NCBI GenBank assembly: GCA_934463265.1
Contig: CAKSIU010000006.1
Coordinates: forward strand, 1 to 61,064
Direction: 5' to 3'
DNA from: an uncultured Eubacteriales bacterium
GTDB taxonomy: Bacteria > Bacillota > Clostridia > Oscillospirales > Acutalibacteraceae
Length of the DNA: 61,064 nt
Below, piece by piece: positions 15,660 to 23,914 of this stretch (position 1 is its first letter; each line of letters opens with the position of its first letter). The notes beneath the pieces are model-generated. The model was given only the letters and a program-made list of their open reading frames with translations. It was not told the DNA's origin and did no database searches. A program made the position numbers and the translations under genes.

Positions 15660-16424
15660 ATGGATATAATCAGTTCAACAACGTATATGCCGTTTATTTT
15701 TAATAATTTGATTCCTGCTGTGCTGATATTTTTTATCGGTTGGTTTTTGGCAGGAAAGCTTACCGTCATGATAAAAAAGGCCATGACAAAGTCAAATATG
15801 GAAGAAAGCATAATTTCATTTTCAAATTCTGTACTAAAAGTAATATTCAGAAGCATAGTTATTTTAATGGTTGTCACGTGTTTTGGCGTAAATGTTTCTT
15901 CGATAATCGCCGCATTGGGTGCAACTCTTGTAACAATAGGGCTTGCATTAAAGGATAACCTTTCTAACGCGGCTAGTGGTGTGATTATCATCATAAATAA
16001 GCCGTTTAAAATAGGAGATTCTTTGGAAACCAGCAACGTGAAAGGAAAAGTTACGAAAATCGAAATGTTGTACACGACATTGGTTACGCCGGATAACAAA
16101 GAAATTGTCGTACCGAATTCTAAACTTACCGCCGATTATGTCATTAATTCCAGCGCAAACAAACGTCGCCGATTAGACATAGTTTTGCCGATAAAAAAAG
16201 AGGCAAAATTTGCTGATATTCAGCCGATTCTTGATAAAATAATTAAAAATAACAGAGATATTCTTTTAACCCCTGAGCCGGTTGTAGCAATAAGTAGTTT
16301 TAGCGACGAGACGATAAACGTTGTTATAAAGGTTTGGTGTGAGTCGGAACAGTATGATTATTTAAGCGAAAATCTGTATGAAAAAATAAAAATTGAGCTC
16401 GAAAAAAATAATATAAGCTTTTAA
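15660..16424 (+). CDS. Small-conductance mechanosensitive channel, MscS family
   Basis: A 254-residue MscS-type channel releases solutes during hypo-osmotic shock. Three transmembrane helices occupy about residues 1-110. The pore-lining TM3 carries the Gly/Ala-rich AALGATLVTIGLALKDNLSNAASG, followed by the beta domain with GDSLETSNVKGKVTKIEMLYTTL and VVPNSKL, all family hallmarks, and a C-terminal alpha/beta domain. I start at ATG 15660 after AAAAGGTG rather than nine codons upstream. A -10-like TATAAT lies at 15620. The DUF4364 gene follows 17 bases later and is likely cotranscribed. Confidence 0.93.
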   Translation: MDIISSTTYMPFIFNNLIPAVLIFFIGWFLAGKLTVMIKKAMTKSNMEESIISFSNSVLKVIFRSIVILMVVTCFGVNVSSIIAALGATLVTIGLALKDNLSNAASGVIIIINKPFKIGDSLETSNVKGKVTKIEMLYTTLVTPDNKEIVVPNSKLTADYVINSSANKRRRLDIVLPIKKEAKFADIQPILDKIIKNNRDILLTPEPVVAISSFSDETINVVIKVWCESEQYDYLSENLYEKIKIELEKNNISF

Positions 16425-16441
16425 ATAGGGAGGCTTTTAAC

Positions 16442-17041
16442 ATGAAATTTGATGCTTTTTCTGCCGGTGTTAATTTGGGTGGATTGCGAAGCAAAAATGA
16501 CATTAAACTGCTGATTTGTTATATGCTTGCAAGTGTAAATCAGGCACTTTCAAAAGATGAGATTGTTTCGGTGTTACAAGAAAACGGACTTGCCAATTAT
16601 TTTGAGATAAATGACGCGTTTTCGGACCTTATAGGCAACAATAATATTTCAAAAGACCGTGATAATCCTGAAAAATATGCGGTTACAGAAAGCGGAAAAT
16701 TAATTGTAAATCAGCTCGATACCGCACTGCCAATTTCTATAAGAGAAAAAACCCTCGCGGCAACAATAAATTTATTGGCGAGGGTTAAGCGCGAAAATGA
16801 AAATGTGGTCACGATAAAAAAAGAATCGAATGGTTGCTATGTTTCGTGCAATATTTCCGGCGGCGATGCTGTCAATCTTTTGACCATAAATCTTTTTGTT
16901 CCAGACATAAAACAAGCGGAACTCGTTAAGCGAAATTTTCAGGAAGACCCGAATTTAATTTATACTTGTATGTTGGCTTTGCTGACAAAAAATTCTGACC
17001 TTATCGATGACGCACTTGAAAATATCCAAAACCACAATTAA
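16442..17041 (+). CDS. DUF4364 family protein
   Basis: A 199-residue cytoplasmic protein resembles the Firmicutes DUF4364 family. The N-terminal winged-helix-like part contains LRSKNDIKLLICYML and LQENGLANYFEINDAF, followed by YAVTESGKLIVNQL and an alpha/beta C-terminal domain. The family is widespread in Clostridia and has no established function; its helix-turn-helix look suggests nucleic-acid binding. The start is ATG after GGGAGG. It ends just before a strong bidirectional terminator shared with clpC. Confidence 0.8.
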   Translation: MKFDAFSAGVNLGGLRSKNDIKLLICYMLASVNQALSKDEIVSVLQENGLANYFEINDAFSDLIGNNNISKDRDNPEKYAVTESGKLIVNQLDTALPISIREKTLAATINLLARVKRENENVVTIKKESNGCYVSCNISGGDAVNLLTINLFVPDIKQAELVKRNFQEDPNLIYTCMLALLTKNSDLIDDALENIQNHN

Positions 17042-17061
17042 TTGAGGTTTTGGATAAAAAA

Positions 17062-17084
17062 AGCAACGATTAAAAATCGTTGCT
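17062..17084. terminator. Bidirectional terminator between DUF4364 gene and clpC
   Basis: Perfect 9-bp stem AGCAACGAT/ATCGTTGCT (17062-17070, 17076-17084) with a 5-base loop, preceded by an A run and followed by TTTTTTT. It serves convergent transcripts. Confidence 0.92.
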
Positions 17085-17106
17085 TTTTTTGCAGCTTAAA
17101 ATTTTG

Positions 17107-19605
17107 TTAATCTGCATTTTCAAGTGCTGGACAGCAAAAAACAAATTGTTTTTTTTCTTTATCGTAACTGCACAGCACATTTTCACTGGATTTTATTCCA
17201 CCTTTTAAAATTTCTTCAGACAATTTATCCTCAATCTTCGATTGAATTGCTCTTCTGAGCGGACGAGCGCCATAAACCGGGTCAAAACCGGCATCAGATA
17301 TGGCCTCAATAGCATTTTCGTCAAAATCAACGTCGATGTTGAGGTTTTTAGCTCTAATTTTTACCTCTTTAAGCATATTTTTAGCAATAAGTTTTATATC
17401 CTCCGGTGTCAACTTATTAAATACTATGGTATCGTCAACACGATTCAAAAACTCCGGTTTGAAGACCTTTTTCAGCTCAGCCATAACGGTTTCTTTTAAC
17501 TTTTCCTTGTCCGATTCACGACTGTTGTTCACAGAAAATCCCAAATTAGCCTGTTTTTCAGTAATAAGTCTTGCGCCGACGTTAGAAGTCATTATTATAA
17601 TTGTGTTTCTAAAATTCACTTTTCGGCCTTGAGAATCGGTTAAATGGCCGTCATCCAGGATTTGAAGGAGCATATTGAACACATCAGAATGAGCTTTTTC
17701 AATCTCGTCGAAAAGCACTACCGAATACGGTTTTCGACGTACTTTTTCAGTAAGCTGGCCACCCTCGTCAAAGCCGACGTATCCAGGAGGTGAGCCGATA
17801 AGCTTAGAAACGGTATGTTTTTCCATATACTCTGACATATCAAATCTGATTATAGCGTTTTCGTCGCCAAACATCGCTTGAGCCAAAGCTTTGCAAAGTT
17901 CAGTTTTTCCTACGCCGGTGGGACCTAAAAATATAAACGAACCAACCGGACGTTTTGGATCTTTTAATCCGACTCTGCCACGACGAATGGCTTTGGAAAC
18001 TTGTTCAACAGCCTCGTCTTGCCCGATAATTCTCTCATGCAAAATATTTTCCATGTTTAAAAGACGTTCACTTTCGGCCTGTGTCAACTGAACTACGGGA
18101 ATCCCGCTCCAGTTAGAAACTATCTGCGCAATGTCCTCCTCGGTGACTTCTCCATTTGTATTTTCGTGTTCACTTTGCCACAATCGACGCTGTTCTTCTA
18201 AATTTTTCTTAACGGATTTTTCTTCGTCTCTTAATTTTGCTGCACGCTCGAAATTTTGTTCATTTATTGCCGCAGATTTTTCTTTATCCAGCTCTTTAAT
18301 TTTGTTTTCGAGTTCCTGCAAATCGTCGGGCACCGTATAAGCTCTAAGTCTTACTCTTGACGCGGCCTCATCGATTAAGTCGATAGCTTTGTCTGGCAAA
18401 AAGCGGTCAGAAATGTATCGTGAAGACAAGTTTACCGCAGCTTTAATGGCCTCATCAGAAATTTTAACCTTGTGATGAGCCTCATATCTGTCGCGAAGCC
18501 CTTTCAAAATCATTACGGATTCATCTTCCGTAGGCTCGCCGACGGTAACTGGCTGAAATCTTCGTTCGAGAGCTGCATCTTTTTCAATGTATTTCCGATA
18601 TTCTTTTATTGTTGTTGCGCCAATAACCTGAAAATCTCCTCGAGCGAGGCTTGGTTTCAAAATATTAGCCGCGTCCGCAGAGCCCTCAGCAGAACCGGCA
18701 CCAACGATTGTATGAAGTTCGTCTATGAACAAAATTATATTTCCAGCTTTTTTGATTTCATCAATCGCATTTTTAATTCTGTCCTCAAAATCTCCGCGAT
18801 ACTTTGTGCCGGCAATCATCCCGGTTAAATCCAACGAAACTACGCGTTTTCCTTTTAAAAGTTCCGGTACGTCGCCGGAAGAGATTTTAAGCGCCAGACC
18901 TTCAGCAACTGCGGTTTTTCCGACTCCAGGCTCACCGATTAAACAGGGATTATTTTTTGTACGTCGAGAAAGGATTTGAATAACCCGCTCAATTTCGTTT
19001 TGACGGCCAATTACAGGGTCAATGGCGCCGTTTTGAGCCAGTTGAGTTAAATCTCGACCGAATTGGTCCAAAGTTTTAGTTTTAGTCTTTGTAGAAGTGC
19101 TTCCGGAGCCGATTCCGCCAGAGAAAGCTTCTCCCATCGAGCCGTACATAATGTCCTCGGATGGCTGTTCGCCAAAAGTTTCGTTAAGTTTTTCAAAAAT
19201 ATTTCTCGTATTAGTGCCGAGTTCATTTAAAAATCTTACGGCATAGCTGTCAGATTCGCTAATCAAGGCCAAAAGCAGATGCTCTGTGCCGACGTAATTA
19301 TGACCTAAGCTAGCAGCCTGCATTACGGCATTTTGCAATACTCTCTTGGTTCGCGGTGTAAAATCCGCGGTGCTGAGAGAACTTCTTGAACCTGTGCCGA
19401 TTTCATTTTTGAGTAAATTTTCCAAATCGTCAGCATAAATTCCGAGTTCGTCCAGCACGACAGATGCCACACCGGAACCCTCTTTTAAAAGTCCCAAAAG
19501 AATGTGTTCACTGCCAATGTAAGTATGTCCGAGTTCTTCCGCGCTAGAAATTGCCAAATTCATCGCATGATTGGCTTTTTCCGTAAAGCCACTGAATCTA
19601 TACAT
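17107..19605 (-). CDS. clpC: ClpC ATPase, Clp protease unfoldase
   Basis: The 832-residue Hsp100 unfoldase feeds proteins to ClpP. In order, it has two N-terminal Clp repeats (about 1-145, FTEKANHAMNLAI), AAA+ domain 1 with Walker A GEPGVGKT (224-231), a UVR-containing middle domain (about 415-475), AAA+ domain 2 with Walker A GPTGVGKT near 565, and the C-terminal D2 small domain (GFDPVYGARPLRRAIQ). The McsB partner and CtsR repressor are encoded upstream in the same operon. ATG 19605 follows GGAGG. It is the last gene of the operon, ended by the hairpin at 17062-17084. Confidence 0.98.
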   Translation of the reverse strand: MYRFSGFTEKANHAMNLAISSAEELGHTYIGSEHILLGLLKEGSGVASVVLDELGIYADDLENLLKNEIGTGSRSSLSTADFTPRTKRVLQNAVMQAASLGHNYVGTEHLLLALISESDSYAVRFLNELGTNTRNIFEKLNETFGEQPSEDIMYGSMGEAFSGGIGSGSTSTKTKTKTLDQFGRDLTQLAQNGAIDPVIGRQNEIERVIQILSRRTKNNPCLIGEPGVGKTAVAEGLALKISSGDVPELLKGKRVVSLDLTGMIAGTKYRGDFEDRIKNAIDEIKKAGNIILFIDELHTIVGAGSAEGSADAANILKPSLARGDFQVIGATTIKEYRKYIEKDAALERRFQPVTVGEPTEDESVMILKGLRDRYEAHHKVKISDEAIKAAVNLSSRYISDRFLPDKAIDLIDEAASRVRLRAYTVPDDLQELENKIKELDKEKSAAINEQNFERAAKLRDEEKSVKKNLEEQRRLWQSEHENTNGEVTEEDIAQIVSNWSGIPVVQLTQAESERLLNMENILHERIIGQDEAVEQVSKAIRRGRVGLKDPKRPVGSFIFLGPTGVGKTELCKALAQAMFGDENAIIRFDMSEYMEKHTVSKLIGSPPGYVGFDEGGQLTEKVRRKPYSVVLFDEIEKAHSDVFNMLLQILDDGHLTDSQGRKVNFRNTIIIMTSNVGARLITEKQANLGFSVNNSRESDKEKLKETVMAELKKVFKPEFLNRVDDTIVFNKLTPEDIKLIAKNMLKEVKIRAKNLNIDVDFDENAIEAISDAGFDPVYGARPLRRAIQSKIEDKLSEEILKGGIKSSENVLCSYDKEKKQFVFCCPALENAD

Positions 19606-19620
19606 AAAAATTCCTCCTTT

Positions 19621-20652
19621 TTATAATATTTCTACTTCGCCAAATTTTTTTTTGATTAAGTCAGCTCTTTTTTTGTCACGTTGAAGTGCAGAAAGGTCGC
19701 AATTTGAAGCCTGCATCAAAGTGAAGGGCTGAGATTTAATCGCAATTTCATTGAGAATATCGTAGGAAATTCCTCTAATAAGTCCGATTGACAAGCCTAA
19801 TCTGGCGTTAGAAATTAACTTCATAAATTCGTCATTATTTAAAAGTTTAGCCGTTTTCAAAATGCCAACAGAACGGCATATGGAGTCGACAACCTGAATA
19901 TTTTTTGATAATTCTTTTCTGCAATTTCTCTCCTGATTTATTATCTGCAGAGTGATGTCATTTAAATTTTTGAGAGCAGTTTTTTCAGAAATTCCCAGCG
20001 TAACCTGATTTGAAATCTGATAAATATCACCCTTAGGTTCAGAACCCTCGCCGTACAGTCCGCGAATTGTCAGCCCCAATTTTATCAAGCTTGATGAGAT
20101 TTTTTCAATCATTCCGCATTTTCTAAGAGCAGGCAAATGCAGCATAACAGAGGCTCGCATGCCGGTTCCCAGATTTGTTGGACATTGTGTCAAATACCCG
20201 AGTTGGTCACTAAACGCAAAATTTAATGATTTATCGAGTTTAGTATCAATTTCGTCCGCAAGATTATAAGTTTCGTTGAGTGCCAGACCTTCTTTCATTG
20301 CCTGCAACCGAATATGGTCTTCCTCGTTGACCATGATACTTATATCATTAGCATTTGACAAAAACACCGCTTTAAACTTGCCTGGCGTTATAAATTCCGG
20401 ACTTACTAAATGACATTCAACCAAACTTTTCATATGAACCGCGTTCATATCTGAAATATTCCAGCAATTAAATCCATAATTTTTGAATTCATCGGCCAAC
20501 AAAGCTGTTTTTATGTCATTTATAACCGCACTTTTCATATTGTCATTCAATTTGCACGGAAAGGGATACTTAGAAATATTTCTTGCAAACCGAATTCTCG
20601 TACTTATAGCAACATCGCAGTATTCGCCGGCTTTTTCAAACCATTTATTCAT
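19621..20652 (-). CDS. mcsB: Protein-arginine kinase McsB
   Basis: McsB (343 residues) phosphorylates arginines on CtsR and on damaged proteins, marking them for ClpCP. The phosphagen-kinase fold shows STRIRFARN near residue 20, the VNEEDHIRLQ block with the key Glu and His, CPTNLGTGMRASVMLHLP with the catalytic Cys, and the Arg-rich nucleotide-binding region (IRGLYGEGSE). I start at ATG 20652, which overlaps the mcsA stop; a longer frame to 20736 would run far into mcsA. This overlap implies coupled synthesis with McsA, its activator. Confidence 0.96.
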   Translation of the reverse strand: MNKWFEKAGEYCDVAISTRIRFARNISKYPFPCKLNDNMKSAVINDIKTALLADEFKNYGFNCWNISDMNAVHMKSLVECHLVSPEFITPGKFKAVFLSNANDISIMVNEEDHIRLQAMKEGLALNETYNLADEIDTKLDKSLNFAFSDQLGYLTQCPTNLGTGMRASVMLHLPALRKCGMIEKISSSLIKLGLTIRGLYGEGSEPKGDIYQISNQVTLGISEKTALKNLNDITLQIINQERNCRKELSKNIQVVDSICRSVGILKTAKLLNNDEFMKLISNARLGLSIGLIRGISYDILNEIAIKSQPFTLMQASNCDLSALQRDKKRADLIKKKFGEVEIL

Positions 20653-21157
20653 TGTCGGAGCACTCCTTTTCTTGCAAATTTTTGAGTTCGTCTCTAATTT
20701 TTGCAGCTTCCTCGAAGTTTTGCTCGTTAATTGCAATTTTCATACGTTCGTTAAGGGTTTGAATTTTATTTTTAACAATATTTTCCTCGCCGGCCGCAGA
20801 AGCGCATTTTCCAGAATGTTTCGTGTTGCCGTGAATTCTTTTTACAGAAGGCATAAGCTGTTCAAAAAAAACGTCGTAGCACTTGGTACAACCGACTTTT
20901 CCGCTATTTGAAATGTCCTCGAATGAGGAGCCACAGAAATCGCAGCGCTTGTTGTTTAAAGGCATAAGTTTAGGTTCGATGTTTGCAAAGAAACTGCCCA
21001 AAAGATTATCAAAATCGAAACCAAAGCCGTCAAAAATATTTGAGTATCCCAATTTAGCGGCGCATTTTTCGCAAAGCATATATTCTGTCAATTCGCCGTT
21101 AATAATTCTTTTTATATGGGTATTTGCCTGATTTTTTCCGCAAGACTGACACAACAT
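20645..21157 (-). CDS. mcsA: McsA, zinc-binding activator of McsB
   Basis: The 170-residue McsA has four zinc knuckles in pairs (CQSCG near 4, CEKCA near 33, CDFCG near 73, CTKCY near 92) and a C-terminal UVR motif (AINEQNFEEAAKIRDELK) shared with ClpC and UvrB. It activates McsB kinase and senses redox or metal stress. It lies between ctsR (12-base gap) and mcsB (overlap), the standard Clostridial order. Confidence 0.96.
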   Translation of the reverse strand: MLCQSCGKNQANTHIKRIINGELTEYMLCEKCAAKLGYSNIFDGFGFDFDNLLGSFFANIEPKLMPLNNKRCDFCGSSFEDISNSGKVGCTKCYDVFFEQLMPSVKRIHGNTKHSGKCASAAGEENIVKNKIQTLNERMKIAINEQNFEEAAKIRDELKNLQEKECSDNE

Positions 21158-21169
21158 AAATATTCCTCC

Positions 21170-21619
21170 CTACACTTGAGTTAATAACATATTTTTCAAA
21201 ACAGAAGCTCTCAGAGTACAGCGCAAATTTACCGGGACGTCCGAATAAACTCTGTCGGAAACGGCGCTCAGCATCAATTTGCTGGTGTTTTCAGAAATTA
21301 TTCCGCGCTGAACCAAGCTGTCTATAATCATTTCTGCCGAAATAGCGTCCAATTTTGAGCCTATAGAATTTATTATATTCATGATTGCTGTACTTTTTTC
21401 GGTTTTTATGCGGGTAATTCTGATATATCCGCCGCCGCCACGCCGACTTTCCACAATGTACCCATGTTCCGGCGTAAATCTTGACGTTATAACGTAATTT
21501 ATTTGACTGGGCACGCACCCGATATTATTAGCCAATTCGTTTCGCTGAATTTGAATGTCACCGTGAGATTCCTCCAAAAGCTCCAGTAGATATCTCGCGA
21601 CCTCATCGCTGATTCTCAA
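21170..21619 (-). CDS. ctsR: Transcriptional repressor CtsR
   Basis: CtsR (149 residues) represses clp and other heat-shock genes and is released by heat or McsB. The N-terminal winged helix (RNELANNIGCVPSQINYVITSRFTPEHGY) is followed by the wing tip RRGGGGYIRI, whose glycine-rich loop is the known thermosensor, and a helical dimerisation domain. The start is TTG 21619 after GGAGATGAG. The operon promoter carries a CtsR-like operator, consistent with autoregulation. Confidence 0.97.
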   Translation of the reverse strand: MRISDEVARYLLELLEESHGDIQIQRNELANNIGCVPSQINYVITSRFTPEHGYIVESRRGGGGYIRITRIKTEKSTAIMNIINSIGSKLDAISAEMIIDSLVQRGIISENTSKLMLSAVSDRVYSDVPVNLRCTLRASVLKNMLLTQV

Positions 21620-21666
21620 AATTTCTCATCTCCTTTTAAGCAGAAATTGGTTTTGATAGATTTAAC

Positions 21667-21719
21667 TTTAACTTTCTTTGACCTTTAACATTATAAAACA
21701 AAAGTCAAACTAAGGTCAA
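21667..21719 (-). promoter_or_regulatory. ctsR operon promoter with CtsR operator
   Basis: Minus strand: -35 TTGACC (21714-21719), 18-base spacer, -10 TATAAT (21690-21695). Just downstream lies GGTCAAAGAAAGTTAAA (21667-21683), one mismatch from the CtsR tandem heptad GGTCAAANANRGTCAAA. A second partial heptad array (GGTCAAAGTCAAA) overlaps the -35. The operator position would block initiation. Confidence 0.85.
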
Positions 21720-21905
21720 AGTCAAATAAAGTCTATTTTATGCGAATTAAATTTATATATTTTATTTTTTCTTAAAATATCTCACGATTTCTCAAAATTG
21801 ATTAAAAATTTAAGTTATTTTGAATCGACTTTAAATTTTGGCAGTAACCAGACGACAACGAACTCCATATGATGATATTGAAATAAACAAAAGGAGGTCA
21901 ACAAT

Positions 21906-22025
21906 ATGTGTAACAATAGTTTTGGCGGAGGCTGCTCATGGATTATCCTATTGATACTCATTTTATGTTGCTGCTGCGGAAACAATGGTAACGACTGTGG
22001 TTGCGGCAATGGCTGTGGCTGCTAA
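21906..22025 (+). CDS. 39-residue Cys/Gly-rich membrane microprotein
   Basis: A very short gene, below usual ORF cut-offs, starts at ATG 21906 after a perfect AAAGGAGG. It encodes a short Asn/Gly head, one hydrophobic helix (about 12-22, WIILLILILC), a CCCC run, and a Gly/Asn/Cys tail (GCGNGCGC). Eleven or so cysteines in 39 residues is extreme. Similar tiny MCNN...CC...CGC proteins occur in Clostridia, as I recall, without assigned function. A terminator-like hairpin follows 28 bases later, so it is probably a single-gene unit. Metal binding or a spore or membrane-surface role is possible; no evidence separates these. Confidence 0.7.
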   Translation: MCNNSFGGGCSWIILLILILCCCCGNNGNDCGCGNGCGC

Positions 22026-22053
22026 TTTGATTGAAAATTGAGTTGCAAAAAAA

Positions 22054-22084
22054 GCCTCGCGAGGTATAGTGCGGGGCTTTTTAT
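22054..22084 (+). terminator. Terminator-like hairpin with conserved loop (copy 1)
   Basis: Stem GCCTCGC/GCGGGGC (22054-22060 and 22071-22077, one G-T pair) encloses the 10-base loop GAGGTATAGT and is followed by TTTTTATTTG. It ends the 39-residue gene. The loop is the one-base variant of the loop shared by four other hairpins in the window. Confidence 0.8.
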
Positions 22085-22115
22085 TTGTTGTCGATTATTA
22101 TATAATAACATTTAT

Positions 22116-22149
22116 ATCATCGTCGAAATCTGATCATCGTCGAAATCTG
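22116..22149. repeat. 17-bp perfect tandem duplication
   Basis: ATCATCGTCGAAATCTG occurs twice head to tail (22116-22132 and 22133-22149) in a gene-free stretch between 22085 and the promoter at 22281. A related piece (AAATTTCGAC) lies in inverse orientation near 22231. Apart from this, the 22026-22340 gap holds only the preceding hairpin and the following promoter. Confidence 0.9.
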
Positions 22150-22280
22150 AACTTTTTCATGAGCGAGATAAATGCTCCTGCCATCTCAGTAATAATTTAG
22201 CTTTTTTAATGGAACAAAACGACAAATTTCGACATAGATTTCCGTTTTATTGGTTATTTGTACAAATTTTCTTTTAAGTG

Positions 22281-22309
22281 TTGTAAATACCTTCTAATTA
22301 TGCTATAAT
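22281..22309 (+). promoter_or_regulatory. Promoter of the 182-residue membrane protein gene
   Basis: -35 TTGTAA (22281-22286), 17-base spacer, -10 TATAAT (22304-22309), followed by a strong AGGAGG before ATG 22341. Confidence 0.75.
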
Positions 22310-22340
22310 AAAATTATATTATTAATAATAGGAGGTTTTT

Positions 22341-22889
22341 ATGAAAGGTAAAAAAATAGTTTCTTTAGGTCTGACGTTGTCTTTGGCCTTTTCGCCGTTA
22401 ACTTGTACGCGTGTATTTGCTGAAAAAACTACATCAACTCAAATAAATTTTGATGCAAATGTTAAAAGTTCAGAAGAGTATAAGTTATTAAAAGAAAAAC
22501 TTGAAAAATGCATGGCAGAGCAAGCAAAATTAGAAAAAAAGGTTAAAAAAGAAAATAAAAAAAGTTTGTCTTTAATCAAACAAATTATTAAATTAGGTAT
22601 ATTAATAACAATATTCTCTGTTATTGTGGCTGAATATTATAATTTTAAATGTTATAATGATTACAATATTAAAACACCTTTTTTCCGGAACATCGTAGAA
22701 AAATTTACAGATTACACCGGATTAATCGTTCGTGGTATCTGCCCAAAGATTCTTAGGCCTTTTAGGGATTACGGTGCGCAAGTTGATGAATTGCTTATTA
22801 GACTTTCGGATTTTTTAGAAAATTCAATAAGATCTTTAAAAAATTTAATAAACCCTGAGGAAGAAAATAATTTAGCTGATGATTTATAA
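22341..22889 (+). CDS. Secreted or membrane-anchored coiled-coil protein, unknown
   Basis: The 182-residue product begins with a likely signal peptide (residues 1-28, KKIVSLGLTLSLAFSPLTCTRVFA), then a charged coiled coil (about 44-77, YKLLKEKLEKCMAEQAKLEKKVKKE), one transmembrane helix (about 84-102, ILITIFSVIVAEYY) and a C-terminal helical domain rich in Leu and Arg. No family is recognised. It stands alone between its own promoter and a bidirectional conserved-loop hairpin, facing the Ser-rich gene. Both may be envelope proteins, but they are convergent, not an operon. Confidence 0.65.
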   Translation: MKGKKIVSLGLTLSLAFSPLTCTRVFAEKTTSTQINFDANVKSSEEYKLLKEKLEKCMAEQAKLEKKVKKENKKSLSLIKQIIKLGILITIFSVIVAEYYNFKCYNDYNIKTPFFRNIVEKFTDYTGLIVRGICPKILRPFRDYGAQVDELLIRLSDFLENSIRSLKNLINPEEENNLADDL

Positions 22890-22893
22890 AAAC

Positions 22894-22919
22894 AGCCCCG
22901 CACTATACCGCGCGGGGCT
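22894..22919. terminator. Terminator-like hairpin with conserved loop (copy 2)
   Basis: Stem AGCCCCGC/GCGGGGCT (22894-22901, 22912-22919) encloses ACTATACCGC, the reverse complement of GCGGTATAGT, so the element points along the minus strand. On that strand it is followed by GTTTTTAT. It lies between two convergent genes. Confidence 0.8.
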
Positions 22920-22925
22920 TTGCTA

Positions 22926-23774
22926 TTAAAATTTATCTCTGTAAAAATCGTCAGGCAAAAGATGCCTGCCTTTTTTTCTGCGTTTTTTGTGCCCAGATAT
23001 GTTTTGAATAGGAACATCCGCGTTACTTTTGCCCTTAATCATGACGAAAATCACAATAGCAACGCCCACCAAAATGTATACCCAAGCGATAATTCCGGCG
23101 AAATAATTAGTGGATTCATTTTTTTCTGTAGCGGTAGGAGCGACGACTTCAGGAAAATCTATTTCAGAGGACTCAACTTTTGGCAAATCTTCTGGAGTTT
23201 GAGATTTTTCTTCGTTAGTTTTATCGTCACTCGCAGGTTTGGCTTCAGAAGTTGCCTGTTCAGAGGCAACTTTATTTGTCGCAGATGAGTCGCTGTTTGT
23301 GTGCGCAACGACTTCTGGCTTGCTTTCGACATTTTCTTTATGTGCGATGGTTTGAGAAGCTGTATTTTCGGAATTATTTGATGGAGCCCACGTATTTGAA
23401 TTTGTAGCAGGCGCTGAATTTTCTGGTTTTGGAGCAGTGGGAGTGCTGTTATTTGCAGATGAATTTGTGCTGGGTTGAGTTTTTGTTGAAGAAGGCGGAG
23501 GGGAAACAGCGACTCTTGAACGGCTCGAAGATTTCGACGACGAGTTGACTTTGCTAGTAGAGCCAGAAACACCGGAGTTAGAATTTGAGCTGTTGTTAGC
23601 TGAATTTGATGAAGCTCCATTAGAGCTTGAACTGGAGCTGGACGATGAACTTTGTGACGAACTGTTGCTTTGATTTAAGATAGCGGAAGCGTTTAAATTG
23701 CAAAAAGTAATTAAAAATGCGCTTAATATTAAGCAAAAATTTAATTTAAAGAAAATAGTATACTTATTTTTCAT
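22926..23774 (-). CDS. Serine-rich secreted or cell-surface protein with C-terminal membrane anchor
   Basis: The 282-residue protein has a signal peptide (about 1-31, LNFCLILSAFLITFCNLNASA), a long low-complexity Ser/Asn/Thr/Pro region (about 35-215, with an uninterrupted run of ten serines), one transmembrane helix (about 228-248, WVYILVGVAIVIFVMI) and a short basic tail (HKKRRKKGRH). The layout is that of a stalk-like extracellular protein tethered to the membrane; the Ser/Thr-rich stalk could be glycosylated. No sortase LPxTG is seen. Its start codon lies behind a hairpin-bridged ribosome binding site, annotated separately. Function unknown. Confidence 0.65.
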   Translation of the reverse strand: MKNKYTIFFKLNFCLILSAFLITFCNLNASAILNQSNSSSQSSSSSSSSSSNGASSNSANNSSNSNSGVSGSTSKVNSSSKSSSRSRVAVSPPPSSTKTQPSTNSSANNSTPTAPKPENSAPATNSNTWAPSNNSENTASQTIAHKENVESKPEVVAHTNSDSSATNKVASEQATSEAKPASDDKTNEEKSQTPEDLPKVESSEIDFPEVVAPTATEKNESTNYFAGIIAWVYILVGVAIVIFVMIKGKSNADVPIQNISGHKKRRKKGRHLLPDDFYRDKF

Positions 23775-23828
23775 TTTAAATCGTGCACTTTTATGTTTAA
23801 AATTGCGAAAATACTTGCACGAACCTCC
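23775..23828 (-). promoter_or_regulatory. Hairpin-bridged ribosome binding site of the Ser-rich gene
   Basis: On the minus strand a perfect AAAGGAGG (core 23824-23828) is 46 bases from ATG 23774, far too distant. Between them a stem TCGTGCA/TGCACGA (23816-23822 and 23781-23787) encloses a 28-base A/T-rich loop. If folded, only 1 + 6 bases separate SD and ATG, the ideal spacing. Alternatively GTG in the stem opens a 7-codon leader ORF. Confidence 0.55.
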
Positions 23829-23914
23829 TTTTCACAGCAAAATACATAAAAAAACAAAAACCGATACCTACATTATAACATAATTATATTTTTAAGCAAT
23901 ACAAAATTTAAATT

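Noticed and set aside
22026..22340. CRISPR array at the tandem repeat
   Set aside because: Only two 17-bp units directly abut, with no spacers and no cas genes.
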